Below are positions 32,559 to 41,837 of a stretch of DNA of 64,000 nt, in pieces. How positions within the stretch are numbered: position 1 is the stretch's first letter; each line of letters starts with the position of its first letter. The DNA comes from Bacillus cabrialesii (GTDB lineage Bacteria > Bacillota > Bacilli > Bacillales > Bacillaceae), in assembly GCF_004124315.2 (NCBI RefSeq), contig NZ_CP096889.1, forward strand, positions 246,001 through 310,000. The letters are read 5' to 3'. The notes below the pieces were generated by a model that was not told the DNA's origin, did not search any database, and worked only from the letters and a program-made list of their open reading frames with translations. The translations under genes and the position numbers were made by a program.

Positions 32559-34452
32559 ACTTCATTTGAATATGCTTCATATCCTCTTCAGATACATTTG
32601 TAAAAATGACCGGTGTCACAGCCGAAGCGGCATGCTGCTTGATGTAATCGAGATTAAATGTAAGCAGTGTTTCGCCTTGTTTGACGGCTTGTCCGCTCGT
32701 GACATGGGCTTCAAAACCTTCCCCATTCAATTTGACGGTATCAATGCCGACATGAATCAGGATTTCGGTGCCGCCGGCGCTTTTAAAGCCGATGGCGTGC
32801 TTCGTTGGAAAAATGGAGACGATTTCGCCATCCGCAGGAGCAACGACTTTTCCTTCTGATGGATCAATCGCAACCCCCTCGCCCATCATTTTTTCTGAAA
32901 AGACTTGATCAGGCACGTCCGCCAGAGAGACTGTTTTGCCTTTGAGCGGATAAATAAAGGCCTCGCCGGAAACAGGCTTTTGCTGTTGGTCAGCTTCCGT
33001 ATCCAGAGCGGCGGCGGTGTCAGGGACTCCTCCGGCCATGATCGTTTTGATGTCGTCTTTTAAGGCATCGGACTTTGTTCCGAATATCGCCTGAAAGTTG
33101 TTGTTGACTTCGAGCACGCCTACTGCGCCCAGCCGTTTTAATTCATCCTTGCTGACTTGGCTCGGCTGATGAACGGTCACGCGCAGCCTTGTAATACACG
33201 CGTCAAGGTTGGCGATATTTTGCTGTCCGCCTAAGGCCTGCAGCACGTGAAAGGCAAGCTGGTCTTTTGCGACAGGAGCTTTTGCCTCAGTCTGATCGGC
33301 TTCATCTGTTTCACGGCCGGGTGTTTTCAAATTCCATTTCAAAATCGCAAATCGGAACAAATAATAATAAATGAAGGCAAACACGATCCCGACAGGAATG
33401 ACAACCCAGCCGTTTGTCGACAGCCCGTAGTTCAAGACATAGTCGATTCCGCCGCCTGAGAACGTATAGCCGTGGCGCACGTGGAATAAATCACAAACGA
33501 CAAAGATGACGCCGGCGAGAATCGAGTTAATTAAGTAAAGCACGGGCGCAACGAACAAGAAAGAAAACTCAACCGGCTCTGTAATGCCCGTCAGCAAAGA
33601 TGTGAGCGCCGCAGAAATCATCACGCCGGAGATCATTTTTTTCTTTTCCGGACGCGCGGTATGGATAATGGCAAGAGCAACTGCCGGCAGACAGAAAATC
33701 ATGTAAGGGAAATCTCCCATCATAAAGCGCCCGGCTGTCGGGTCTCCCGCGAAAAACCTTGTCAGGTCGCCGGTTACGGTATTGCCTGTTGACGGGTCTG
33801 TATATTCTCCCATCATAAAATAGAAAGGTGTATAAAAAATATGATGCAGGCCAAAAGGAATCAGCAAACGGTAGATCGTTGCGTAAAAGAACAGGCCGAC
33901 CGTTGAATCGGCAATTAAACTGCTGGCCGCGTTAATTCCGTTTTGGATCAGCGGCCAAACGAATGAGAAAATCACGCCGATTGCCAGTGAACTGACGGAC
34001 GTAATAATCGGGACAAACCGTTTTCCCGAGAAAAACCCAAGGACCGGATGCAGTTCGATTGATGAAAAACGCTTATATAAATAGGCGGCAAGAAGCCCGA
34101 TGATGATTCCGCCGAATACCCCCATATCAATCAGATGCTCGGCTCCTTCATACGGAGGCTGAAGGCCGAGCAGTTTTCCCATGTTGTCGAGGGTGGCGGT
34201 TAAAATGAAGTACCCGATGACAGCGGCAAGTCCGGCTACACCTTCGCCGCCGGCTAAACCGATCGCGACCCCCACGGCGAAAATCAGCGGCAGGTTATCG
34301 AATACAACGCCGCCCGCATCCTTTATAATAGGGATGTTCAGTAAATCCTTGTCACCAAAACGGAGCAAAAGACCGGCTGCCGGCAGGACGGCAACCGGAG
34401 TCATTAACGCGCGGCCAAGCTGCTGCAGAATTTGAAATGCCTTTTTAAACAT
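32557..34452 (-). CDS. gamP: Glucosamine-specific PTS enzyme IICBA
   Basis: 631 residues. EIIC membrane domain (~1-390; ALMTPVAVLPAAGLLLRFG, HHIFYTPFYFMMG, GITEPVEFSFLF). EIIB domain (~400-475) with the phospho-Cys in NLDACITRLRV. EIIA domain (~490-631) with the phospho-His near residue 567 in ILIHVGIDTVKLNG. Imports and phosphorylates glucosamine to glucosamine-6-phosphate for GamA. It starts 20 bases after gamA. The operon is expected to be repressed by the divergent GamR. Confidence 0.95.
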   Translation of the reverse strand: MFKKAFQILQQLGRALMTPVAVLPAAGLLLRFGDKDLLNIPIIKDAGGVVFDNLPLIFAVGVAIGLAGGEGVAGLAAVIGYFILTATLDNMGKLLGLQPPYEGAEHLIDMGVFGGIIIGLLAAYLYKRFSSIELHPVLGFFSGKRFVPIITSVSSLAIGVIFSFVWPLIQNGINAASSLIADSTVGLFFYATIYRLLIPFGLHHIFYTPFYFMMGEYTDPSTGNTVTGDLTRFFAGDPTAGRFMMGDFPYMIFCLPAVALAIIHTARPEKKKMISGVMISAALTSLLTGITEPVEFSFLFVAPVLYLINSILAGVIFVVCDLFHVRHGYTFSGGGIDYVLNYGLSTNGWVVIPVGIVFAFIYYYLFRFAILKWNLKTPGRETDEADQTEAKAPVAKDQLAFHVLQALGGQQNIANLDACITRLRVTVHQPSQVSKDELKRLGAVGVLEVNNNFQAIFGTKSDALKDDIKTIMAGGVPDTAAALDTEADQQQKPVSGEAFIYPLKGKTVSLADVPDQVFSEKMMGEGVAIDPSEGKVVAPADGEIVSIFPTKHAIGFKSAGGTEILIHVGIDTVKLNGEGFEAHVTSGQAVKQGETLLTFNLDYIKQHAASAVTPVIFTNVSEEDMKHIQMK

Positions 34453-34472
34453 GACAGTCTCCTTTTATTGTG

Positions 34473-35222
34473 TTATGAGTGTGATGCATTTTGTAATTTT
34501 TGAGCCGCTTTTTGATCGGCGATAACGGTTACATCATTGTGTTTTTGGAGAATTGAGGCTGGCACATCTGTCGTAACAGGGCCTTCAGCCATCTTTTGAA
34601 TGGCATCTGCTTTTTCCTCGCCGCTCGCTAAAAGCACAATATGTTTGCTGAATTCCATGATGGTTTTAATGCCCATTGAAATCGCAAGTCTCGGCACCAT
34701 TACAGGGTCGCCGCCGAAGAATCTGGCATTTGCCTGTATCGTGCTTTCTGACAGCTTAACCACTCGTGTCCGCTCCTCAAAATCAGATCCCGGTTCATTA
34801 AAACCGATGTGGCCATTGGCGCCGATGCCGAGAATTTGTACATCTATGCCGCCCGCCTGACGGATGAGATCCTCGTATACCTTGCATTCAGCTTCAAGCT
34901 GCGGATTGTCTCCTTGCGGGATATGGATTTGGCCGGGCTGCATGTTGATATGCTGAAACAGCTGCTCATGCATAAAATGGTTATAACTTTGCGGGTGAGA
35001 TGGAGAGAGACCAGCGTATTCATCCAAATTAAATGTAGTAACCTTTGAAAAATCAAGTTCGCCTGCCTGATAGTCTGAAATCAGCTGCTTGTACAAGCCG
35101 ACCGGCGTGCTTCCTGTCGCCAAGCCGAGGACGGCATCTTTCTTAGCTTGTATTTGTTCTTTAATAATGGTAGCGCTTAACTTGCAGAGTTCTTCATAGT
35201 GCTCGGCGATTATAATCTTCAT
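34473..35222 (-). CDS. gamA: Glucosamine-6-phosphate deaminase
   Basis: Converts glucosamine-6-phosphate to fructose-6-phosphate and ammonia. 249 residues: phosphate loop GLATGSTPVGLYKQL, catalytic Asp in FNLDEYAGL, GIGANGHIGFNEPG with the active-site His, and the VSMGI-like hinge (LAISMGIKTI). The start is ATG 35222 after GAGGAGGTG. First gene of the gamAP operon, divergent from gamR. B. subtilis has a paralogue, NagB, for the N-acetylglucosamine route. Confidence 0.96.
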   Translation of the reverse strand: MKIIIAEHYEELCKLSATIIKEQIQAKKDAVLGLATGSTPVGLYKQLISDYQAGELDFSKVTTFNLDEYAGLSPSHPQSYNHFMHEQLFQHINMQPGQIHIPQGDNPQLEAECKVYEDLIRQAGGIDVQILGIGANGHIGFNEPGSDFEERTRVVKLSESTIQANARFFGGDPVMVPRLAISMGIKTIMEFSKHIVLLASGEEKADAIQKMAEGPVTTDVPASILQKHNDVTVIADQKAAQKLQNASHS

Positions 35223-35440
35223 GTGACACCTCCTCAAAGAGATAGACAAGCACCATATTTGTCATGATCAATTTATGATAGTTGTCATTACGAATTTAGC
35301 ACCGCCTTTATCAAACTGTCAATATTAATTTCTGAAAATTCGTTATAAAAAAAGGATACAAATCTTTCATATTGGGAAGGCAAATGGTATCATGGTCTCA
35401 ATCAAAAGGAACCGTTTCCATACAGAATGGGGAGAATGAA
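35223..35440. promoter_or_regulatory. gamA-gamR divergent control region
   Basis: The 218-bp intergenic region holds TTGTCATGATCA (35258-35269) and TGATAGTTGTCAT (35276-35288), related TTGTCA/TGATNN units that could form GamR operators, as expected for a GntR/HutC repressor. The exact promoters are not resolved by eye. Confidence 0.45.
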
Positions 35441-36148
35441 ATGACAGCTTTATATTCTGTTATCAAGTTTAAAATCATTGAATTAATTAAGTCGGGCAAA
35501 TATCAGGCGAATGATCAGCTGCCGACGGAGAGCGAGTTTTGCGAGCAATATGATGTCAGCAGAACAACGGTGAGACTGGCCCTGCAGCAGCTTGAACTTG
35601 AGGGATATATTAAGAGGATTCAGGGCAAAGGAACATTTGTATCAGCGGCAAAAATACAAACACCGATTCCGCATAAAATTACGAGCTTTGCAGAACAAAT
35701 GAGAGGCCTGCGTTCTGAATCAAAAGTGCTTGAACTCGTGGTGATCCCTGCCGATCACTCCATTGCCGAGCTTTTGAAAATGAAAGAGAATGAACCTGTC
35801 AACAAGCTTGTCAGAGTCAGATACGCCGAGGGTGAGCCTCTGCAGTATCACACCTCATATATTCCTTGGAAAGCGGCACCGGGGCTGGCGCAGGAAGAGT
35901 GCACCGGCTCGCTGTTTGAGCTGTTAAGTACAAAATACAACATTGAAATCAGCAGGGGGACGGAATCGATCGAGCCGATTTTAACCGATGAAACGATCAG
36001 CGGCCACTTGTTAACCAATGTCGGAGCGCCGGCGTTTTTATCAGAATCCCTTACCTATGATAAAAATGAAGAAGTAGTAGAATATGCGCAAATTATTACC
36101 CGGGGAGACCGAACGAAATTCACCGTAGAACAGTCATATCATTCATAA
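35441..36148 (+). CDS. gamR: GntR/HutC-family repressor of glucosamine use
   Basis: 235 residues from ATG 35441, behind GGGGAGAATG. N-terminal winged helix (DQLPTESEFCEQYDVSRTTVRLAL, GKGTFV) and C-terminal UTRA ligand domain (ITSFAEQMRGL, EPLQYHTSYIPW, AEGEP). GamR represses gamAP until glucosamine-6-phosphate or a related sugar phosphate binds. It is divergent from gamA; ybgB follows 33 bases later and may be co-transcribed. Confidence 0.94.
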   Translation: MTALYSVIKFKIIELIKSGKYQANDQLPTESEFCEQYDVSRTTVRLALQQLELEGYIKRIQGKGTFVSAAKIQTPIPHKITSFAEQMRGLRSESKVLELVVIPADHSIAELLKMKENEPVNKLVRVRYAEGEPLQYHTSYIPWKAAPGLAQEECTGSLFELLSTKYNIEISRGTESIEPILTDETISGHLLTNVGAPAFLSESLTYDKNEEVVEYAQIITRGDRTKFTVEQSYHS

Positions 36149-36181
36149 AGCAATACGTGATAAGAAAGGAATGGTCGTTCT

Positions 36182-36457
36182 ATGTTTCTATCGACGAATG
36201 GAAAAGTGCTGTGGGGAGCTGTGATTGCTGCATTCCTCCTTTCAATCGTGTTTTACCCTTTTCTTCCGGCGCAGATGCCGATTCATTATGATGTAGCGAA
36301 CAGCCCGGATCTGACGGTTAACAAGCTGGCGGGGACTGTGATGCTGCCTGTTTTGATGGTGGTGTTTGCATGGGCGCGGAAGATCAATTGGCCATTTGTG
36401 ATCGCAGTGTATATTTTGCTGATTTGCCACATTGTCGTCCTTTATTTAGCGGTCTAA
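36182..36457 (+). CDS. ybgB: Small membrane protein YbgB (DUF1648-like)
   Basis: 91 residues with three membrane segments. The loop PFLPAQMPIHYDVANSPD is the DUF1648 signature (short form of SdpI-type immunity proteins). It follows gamR closely and ends at a terminator. Function unknown; a role as a minor envelope or immunity protein is possible by family only. Confidence 0.82.
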   Translation: MFLSTNGKVLWGAVIAAFLLSIVFYPFLPAQMPIHYDVANSPDLTVNKLAGTVMLPVLMVVFAWARKINWPFVIAVYILLICHIVVLYLAV

Positions 36458-36463
36458 ATCAAA

Positions 36464-36492
36464 CAGCCAGAATAAAACTGGCTGTTTTTCTT
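36464..36492 (+). terminator. gamR-ybgB terminator
   Basis: AAACAGCCAG-AATAAAA-CTGGCTGTTTTT. Confidence 0.9.
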
Positions 36493-36525
36493 TAATTTCA
36501 GCTTCATCTGACAATGAATGTGGTG

Positions 36526-36563
36526 TATAATAGCTGATGATCCTAAAGAATATTCTGAAATTT
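36526..36563 (+). promoter_or_regulatory. ilvK promoter -10 with overlapping CodY-like box
   Basis: -10 TATAAT at 36526-36531 is followed by AATATTCTGAAATTT (36549-36563), two mismatches from the CodY consensus AATTTTCWGAAAATT, just downstream of the expected transcription start. This is a repressing position and fits control of a branched-chain amino acid gene by CodY. Confidence 0.65.
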
Positions 36564-36668
36564 ATCGGTGTGGAGCGGCGTATCATCAAAAGAGAGACTT
36601 TATATTTTTTGCAGCTTTAAAAAGACTGAATATTTAAACAACTATGACTGAAAGGTGTGCTGATCAGA

Positions 36669-37739
36669 TTGAATAAGCTTATTGAACGAGAAAAAATTGC
36701 ATTTCATAAGGAAAAACCCGACCCGTCATCCTTGGAGTTCGGGAAATATTTCACAGATTATATGTTTGTGATGGACTATGAAGAGGGAATGGGCTGGCAC
36801 CATCCGAGAATTGCTCCATACGCGCCGCTTACGCTTGATCCGTCTGCATCCGTTTTCCACTATGGCCAGGCTGTCTTTGAAGGATTAAAAGCGTACAGAG
36901 CAGAAGATGGCAGGGTGCTGCTGTTCCGGCCGGATCAAAATATCAAACGTCTGAATAGATCGTGTGAGCGCATGAGTATGCCTCCTTTAGACGAAGAGCT
37001 TGTGCTTGAGGCATTGACGCAATTAGTTGAGCTTGAGAAAGATTGGGTTCCAAAGGAAAAGGGAACGTCACTGTATATTCGTCCGTTTGTCATTGCTACA
37101 GAACCAAGTCTTGGTGTGAAGGCATCCAAGAGCTATACATTCATGATCGTGCTTTCGCCTGTTGGCTCTTATTATGGGGACGATCAGCTGAAGCCGGTCA
37201 GAATCTATGTCGAAGATGAGTATGTTCGGGCGGTCAATGGCGGAGTCGGACATGCGAAAACGTCCGGGAATTACGCCGCCAGCCTTCAGGCGCAGCGAAA
37301 AGCGAATGGGCTGGGCTATGACCAGGTGCTGTGGCTTGACGCCATTGAAAAGAAATACGTGGAAGAAGTAGGAAGCATGAACATCTTTTTCGTCATCAAC
37401 GGGGAAGCTGTCACACCGGCTTTAAGCGGAAGCATTTTAAGCGGGATTACACGCGCGTCTGCGATTGACCTGATTCGCAGCTGGGGCATTCCGGTTCGTG
37501 AAGAGAGAATTTCAATTGATGAGATTTACGCGGCCGCTGCACGCGGAGAATTGACAGAGGTCTTTGGCACTGGCACGGCAGCGGTCGTTACGCCTGTCGG
37601 TGAACTCAATATTCATGGGAAGACGGTGATTGTAGGCGACGGACAAATCGGGGACATTTCGAAAAAACTGTATGAATCGATAACAGATATTCAGCTTGGC
37701 AAAGTGAAAGGGCCGCTCAACTGGACGGTGGAAGTTTGA
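36669..37739 (+). CDS. ilvK: Branched-chain amino acid aminotransferase
   Basis: PLP class IV transaminase that interconverts valine, leucine and isoleucine with their 2-oxo acids (YbgE). 356 residues from TTG 36669 (MNKLIERE); an upstream GTG at 36657 overlaps the AAAGGTG ribosome binding site. HYGQAVFEGLKAYR at the N-terminal domain, the PLP-binding Lys near residue 197 in HAKTSGNYAAS, and EEVGSMNIFF with the conserved cofactor-contacting residues. Monogenic, convergent with ybgF across a shared terminator. Confidence 0.94.
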   Translation: MNKLIEREKIAFHKEKPDPSSLEFGKYFTDYMFVMDYEEGMGWHHPRIAPYAPLTLDPSASVFHYGQAVFEGLKAYRAEDGRVLLFRPDQNIKRLNRSCERMSMPPLDEELVLEALTQLVELEKDWVPKEKGTSLYIRPFVIATEPSLGVKASKSYTFMIVLSPVGSYYGDDQLKPVRIYVEDEYVRAVNGGVGHAKTSGNYAASLQAQRKANGLGYDQVLWLDAIEKKYVEEVGSMNIFFVINGEAVTPALSGSILSGITRASAIDLIRSWGIPVREERISIDEIYAAAARGELTEVFGTGTAAVVTPVGELNIHGKTVIVGDGQIGDISKKLYESITDIQLGKVKGPLNWTVEV

Positions 37740-37742
37740 CGA

Positions 37743-37779
37743 TGAAAAAGAACCTGCCCGGAGGCAGGTTCTTTTTATT
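37743..37779. terminator. Bidirectional terminator ilvK / ybgF
   Basis: AAAAAGAACCTGCC-CGGA-GGCAGGTTCTTTTT, very strong in both directions. Confidence 0.95.
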
Positions 37780-39187
37780 TTGAATGTGTTATATCAGCAG
37801 CCGGCTGGTTTTTTCGGTTTTTCGCGTAATACACCGCATAGCAGACGGCCATAAACGGAATGCCGCAATACAATGCGATTCTTTGGTTCGGATCAAAGGC
37901 TATGCCGATAACAGAAGCCAGGCATAACAGGAACGCGGCAATCGGCACGAACGGGTACAAAGGGGTCCGGTATTTCAAATCGGCAATCTTGTTTCCCGCT
38001 TCGATATAACGTTTTCTAAACATGAATTGAGAAGCGGCGATTCCCATCCACACGACAACAACCGCAAAACCGGAAATCGATACGAGCACAACGTATACAG
38101 TGTCTGGTGCAAATACGCTGGACAGCAGTGACAAAATGCCGCCAATCATGCTGAACACCAGTGCGTTAAACGGGGTTCCTTTTGATGTCAGCTTTGCAAA
38201 CGTTGGGTGAAGCGTCTTTTCTTTTGATAACGACCACAGCATCCGGGAAGAAGCATAGAGTCCAGAATTTGCCGCTGACAGGATCGCTGTCAGAATGACA
38301 AAGTTCATGATATCGGCTGCGTACGGTACTCCGACTCTGTCAAAGACAGCGACAAACGGGCTTTTGATGACGCCTGCATCTTGAATTGGAATCATCCCTG
38401 ACAGTACAAAAATCGTTCCGACAAAGAAGAGTGAGAGCCGCCAGACCGTTGTTTTTATCGCTTTTGGTATCGTCTTGTCGGGATCAACACTTTCTCCAGC
38501 GGCAATTCCGATCAGCTCCGTTCCCGAAAAGGCAAAATTGACGGACAGCATCGTCATCAAGATCGGGACAAATCCATTTGGAAAGAGCCCGCCTTCCGCA
38601 GTGAAGTTGGACAGCATCGGAGCGGCTTCTCCGCCTTTGATCGGGATAATGCCAAACATGGCAGAGCCGCCTAACAGAATAAACAATACAATGGCTAATA
38701 CTTTAATGCTGGAAAACCAAAATTCTGATTCAGCGAAAAACTTGACCGAAAATGCGTTAAGCAAGAAAATGAGCAGCGCAAAGACGGCGCTCCACATCCA
38801 AACGGATGTATGAGGGAACCAGCGCTGCATTAACAGGCCTGCTGCGGTGAATTCTGATCCCAATGCCACGGTCCATGTCAGCCAGTACAGCCATGCAACC
38901 GTAAACCCGGTGCCCGGCCCTATGTATTTGGCTGCATAAGTGTGAAAGGCGCCTGTCACAGGCATGGCCACAGATAGTTCACCGAGGCACAGCATGACCA
39001 AATAGACGATTCCGGCGCCGACCAAGTAGGCGAGTATCGTTCCCGCCGGGCCTGCCTGCTGAATGGTATAGCCAGAGCTTAAAAACAGACCGGTTCCGAT
39101 GACACCTCCTAAGGAAAGCATAAAGAGGTGCCGGCTTTTCATACTTCTCTGAAAGTTTGTCTCATTCTTGTTGTGAGCGGAGTTCAT
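37775..39187 (-). CDS. ybgF: Amino acid permease YbgF, probable S-methylmethionine transporter
   Basis: 470 residues, APC superfamily with 12 membrane segments; the N-terminal LFMLSLGGVIGTGLFLSSGY matches the GabP/MmuP-type branch. It lies 118 bases downstream of mmuM on the same strand with no terminator between, suggesting import of S-methylmethionine for MmuM (inference from context). Start at ATG 39187 (MNSAHNK) by comparison with 168. The RBS AGTTGGA is weak; starts further upstream have none. A short GCCGG-TTCG-CCGG hairpin lies at about 39257-39272 upstream. Confidence 0.85.
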   Translation of the reverse strand: MNSAHNKNETNFQRSMKSRHLFMLSLGGVIGTGLFLSSGYTIQQAGPAGTILAYLVGAGIVYLVMLCLGELSVAMPVTGAFHTYAAKYIGPGTGFTVAWLYWLTWTVALGSEFTAAGLLMQRWFPHTSVWMWSAVFALLIFLLNAFSVKFFAESEFWFSSIKVLAIVLFILLGGSAMFGIIPIKGGEAAPMLSNFTAEGGLFPNGFVPILMTMLSVNFAFSGTELIGIAAGESVDPDKTIPKAIKTTVWRLSLFFVGTIFVLSGMIPIQDAGVIKSPFVAVFDRVGVPYAADIMNFVILTAILSAANSGLYASSRMLWSLSKEKTLHPTFAKLTSKGTPFNALVFSMIGGILSLLSSVFAPDTVYVVLVSISGFAVVVVWMGIAASQFMFRKRYIEAGNKIADLKYRTPLYPFVPIAAFLLCLASVIGIAFDPNQRIALYCGIPFMAVCYAVYYAKNRKNQPAADITHSK

Positions 39188-39305
39188 TTTATTCCAACTT
39201 TCTATCGGCGATTTTTCCTTCCTAATAAAAAATCTCATGTCAGCGAGTGACACGAGACTCCGGCGAACCGGCTTTTAGATAGAATATACAAACAATTCCG
39301 ATAAG

Positions 39306-40253
39306 TCAAGTTGTTTTTATAGAGCGCGCCCAAGCCGCAATTTCTTTAATATCTTCAGGTTTTGTCCGGCAGCAGCCGCCGATCAGCTTCGCTCCTTTTT
39401 CAAGCCAGATGCGGGCGGTTTCTCCGTAAGGTTCCGCGCATGCCGCGCCGTTCCACGTTTTTGTCTCCGGATCATATTGCTCGCCTGAATTCGGATAGAC
39501 GATGATCGGTTTTGATGTGTGCTTTTTTAACTCCTCGATCAAGGAAGGGATATGCTGAAGCGGCGTGCAGTTGATGCCGAGCGCTGCAATTTGGCGATAC
39601 TCATCAATCCATGACGCACAGTCAGCTGCAGGTGTTCCGTCACTGATATGCAGACCGTCTTTTGCACTGAAGCTGATCCACGCATACGTTTCAGGAAATT
39701 CCTTCAGCAGCCGCACAATCGCTTTTGCTTCGGTCAGACACGGAATTGTTTCGCATGCCAAAACATCAGCTCCGGCTTCGATAAGCGCTTTGATCCGGGG
39801 ACGATGAAATTCTATCAGTTCATCCTCTGAGATTCCGTAGTTGCCGCGATACTCAGACCCGTCCGCAAGATAAGCGCCATAAGGGCCTACAGAAGCCGCA
39901 ACGATCGGTTTTGGCCGATTCAGTCGGTTCTCTTCAAACGCCCAAAATTCATCACGTGCTTCTGCTGCGATGGTGACGGACATCTCGATGAGCCGGCGTG
40001 CTTCCGCTTCGCTCAGCCCGCGTGCGGCAAAGCCTTCAAATGTAGATTGATAGCTGGCGGTGATCGCACAGTCGGCGCCTGCCGCGAAATAATCAGTATG
40101 GACTTGTTTAATCAGGTTCGGCTCTTCCATCAGGATTTTTGCCGACCAAAGACTGTCGTTCAAATCACAGCCCTTGCGTTCAAGCTCGGTCGCCATGGCG
40201 CCGTCTAGCACAATCAGCGGGTATGTCTCTAGTATGTGTTGGATAGGATTCAT
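39306..40253 (-). CDS. mmuM: Homocysteine S-methyltransferase
   Basis: Transfers a methyl group from S-methylmethionine (or S-adenosylmethionine) to homocysteine, giving methionine (YbgG). 315 residues with the betaine-homocysteine methyltransferase barrel: LDGAMATELERKG at the N-terminus, first zinc Cys in ACETIPCL, and the second and third in IGGCCRTKP at the C-terminus. It precedes ybgF in what looks like a two-gene operon. The upstream region (40254-40348) shows no S-box. Confidence 0.93.
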   Translation of the reverse strand: MNPIQHILETYPLIVLDGAMATELERKGCDLNDSLWSAKILMEEPNLIKQVHTDYFAAGADCAITASYQSTFEGFAARGLSEAEARRLIEMSVTIAAEARDEFWAFEENRLNRPKPIVAASVGPYGAYLADGSEYRGNYGISEDELIEFHRPRIKALIEAGADVLACETIPCLTEAKAIVRLLKEFPETYAWISFSAKDGLHISDGTPAADCASWIDEYRQIAALGINCTPLQHIPSLIEELKKHTSKPIIVYPNSGEQYDPETKTWNGAACAEPYGETARIWLEKGAKLIGGCCRTKPEDIKEIAAWARSIKTT

Positions 40254-40347
40254 AGAATGTACCGATGCCTTCTTTCAGATTTTTTAAAAAAGATATGAAA
40301 ATCGTAATGGACGCTTACAGGTTTGTCAATAAACGCAAAAGGGAAAG

Positions 40348-40384
40348 GTGTTCAGCCTGTATGTCTGAACACCCTTTTTTTACG
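40348..40384. terminator. Terminator between glnT and mmuM
   Basis: GGTGTTCAG-CCTGTATGT-CTGAACACC with T7 on the plus side. On the minus strand it follows the glnT stop with a weaker U-rich tail (TTTCCCTTTT). Confidence 0.75.
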
Positions 40385-41816
40385 ATATTTGTTTGTTGTG
40401 GCTGTCAGCCTGTGTGTCAGAAAGCGGCCAGCATTCAATGCCATTGTGGTTTTTTAGCACATCTTTATAAAAGACCGGATCTTTGCCCGCTTTTTTCTGG
40501 CGTGTATAGTCTTGCAGCGCCGCAAAAACGACCTTTGATAATAAAGCAATGGCGATTAAATTCACGACGACCATCAAGCCCATGAACAAATCAGCAAGAT
40601 CCCAGACGAGCTGGACTTTGGCGACACAGCCAAACACAATCATCGCCAGCACGCCGATACGGTAGACGAATATCAGTTTTTTGCTTTTGTTCAAAAACCC
40701 GATATTGGTTTCGCCATAATAATAGTTTCCGATTAAAGCACAGAATCCGAATAACAAAATCAGAATGGCGAGAAAGCCTGATGCCCACGATCCGACATGG
40801 GAGCTGAGAGAGGCTTGTGTCAACGCGATTCCGCTCAGTCCCGGAGTATGATAGGCATCCGAAAACAGGATGATAAAGGCGGTGCTTGTACATATGACCA
40901 GCGTATCTGTGAGTACACCAAACGCTTGGATCAGCCCCTGTTTGACAGGATGGCTTGTTGTTGCTGTGGCAGCGGCATTCGGTGCACTTCCCATTCCCGC
41001 TTCATTTGAAAAAATTCCTCGTCTGACGCCTTGCATTAGCGCCGCTCCCAAAGCGCCGCCGGCGGCCTGTTCAAAGCCAAATGCGTTTTTCACGATCAGC
41101 GCCAGCACGTCTGGCAGCTGCGTAATGTTGGTGAAAATCACGAAAAACGCAACTCCGATATACAGGACCGCCAATACGACGACAATGGATTCAGCCAGCT
41201 TCGCAATGCGTTTTACACCGCCGAAAATAATCGTGCCGAACACAGCAATTAAAATAAGTCCCAATGTCAGGCGGTTTGTGCCGAACGCGTTTTCAAAAGC
41301 GAGGCTGACTGTATTTGATTGAACCGAGTTAAAGACAATACCGAACGATAAGGTGATTAATACGGCAAACAGCGCGCCCATCCACCTTTTGTTCAGCCCT
41401 TTTTCCATATAATAAGCGGGCCCGCCGCGGAAGCCGTTTACATCTTTTACTTTATAAATCTGAGCCAGTGTGCTTTCCACAAAGCTGGATGCTGATCCGA
41501 TAATGGCGATAATCCACATCCAGAAGATCGCACCTGGTCCGCCGAGCGCAATAGCGATGGCAATGCCCGTAATATTTCCTGTGCCGACACGGGCCGCCAT
41601 GCTGATGCAAAACGCTTGAAACGGAGAAATGCTGTTTTTCGACCGGGAAGCAGCACCTTCTCTTAACACTTTCACCATTTCTTTCAGCATGCGAACCTGC
41701 AAAAACTTAAGCCTGACCGTAAAATAGATTCCCAGTGAGAGGAGCAATACAATTAATAGCTTTGACCATAAAAGATCATTTGCGATACCGACGATATGTT
41801 CCAGGATTTGCTGCAT
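40380..41816 (-). CDS. glnT: Sodium/glutamine (alanine-type) symporter
   Basis: 478-residue AGCS-family transporter (YbgH, AlsT-like). Family landmarks: RVGTGNITGIAIAIALGGPGAIFWMW, NEAGMGSAPNAAATA and GPAYYMEKG. It is in an operon 21 bases downstream of glsA1, so it supplies glutamine to the glutaminase. In B. subtilis the pair is induced by glutamine through GlnK-GlnL, encoded divergently upstream. Confidence 0.93.
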   Translation of the reverse strand: MQQILEHIVGIANDLLWSKLLIVLLLSLGIYFTVRLKFLQVRMLKEMVKVLREGAASRSKNSISPFQAFCISMAARVGTGNITGIAIAIALGGPGAIFWMWIIAIIGSASSFVESTLAQIYKVKDVNGFRGGPAYYMEKGLNKRWMGALFAVLITLSFGIVFNSVQSNTVSLAFENAFGTNRLTLGLILIAVFGTIIFGGVKRIAKLAESIVVVLAVLYIGVAFFVIFTNITQLPDVLALIVKNAFGFEQAAGGALGAALMQGVRRGIFSNEAGMGSAPNAAATATTSHPVKQGLIQAFGVLTDTLVICTSTAFIILFSDAYHTPGLSGIALTQASLSSHVGSWASGFLAILILLFGFCALIGNYYYGETNIGFLNKSKKLIFVYRIGVLAMIVFGCVAKVQLVWDLADLFMGLMVVVNLIAIALLSKVVFAALQDYTRQKKAGKDPVFYKDVLKNHNGIECWPLSDTQADSHNKQIS

Positions 41817-41837
41817 ACGATCACCTCTTTTTTATGT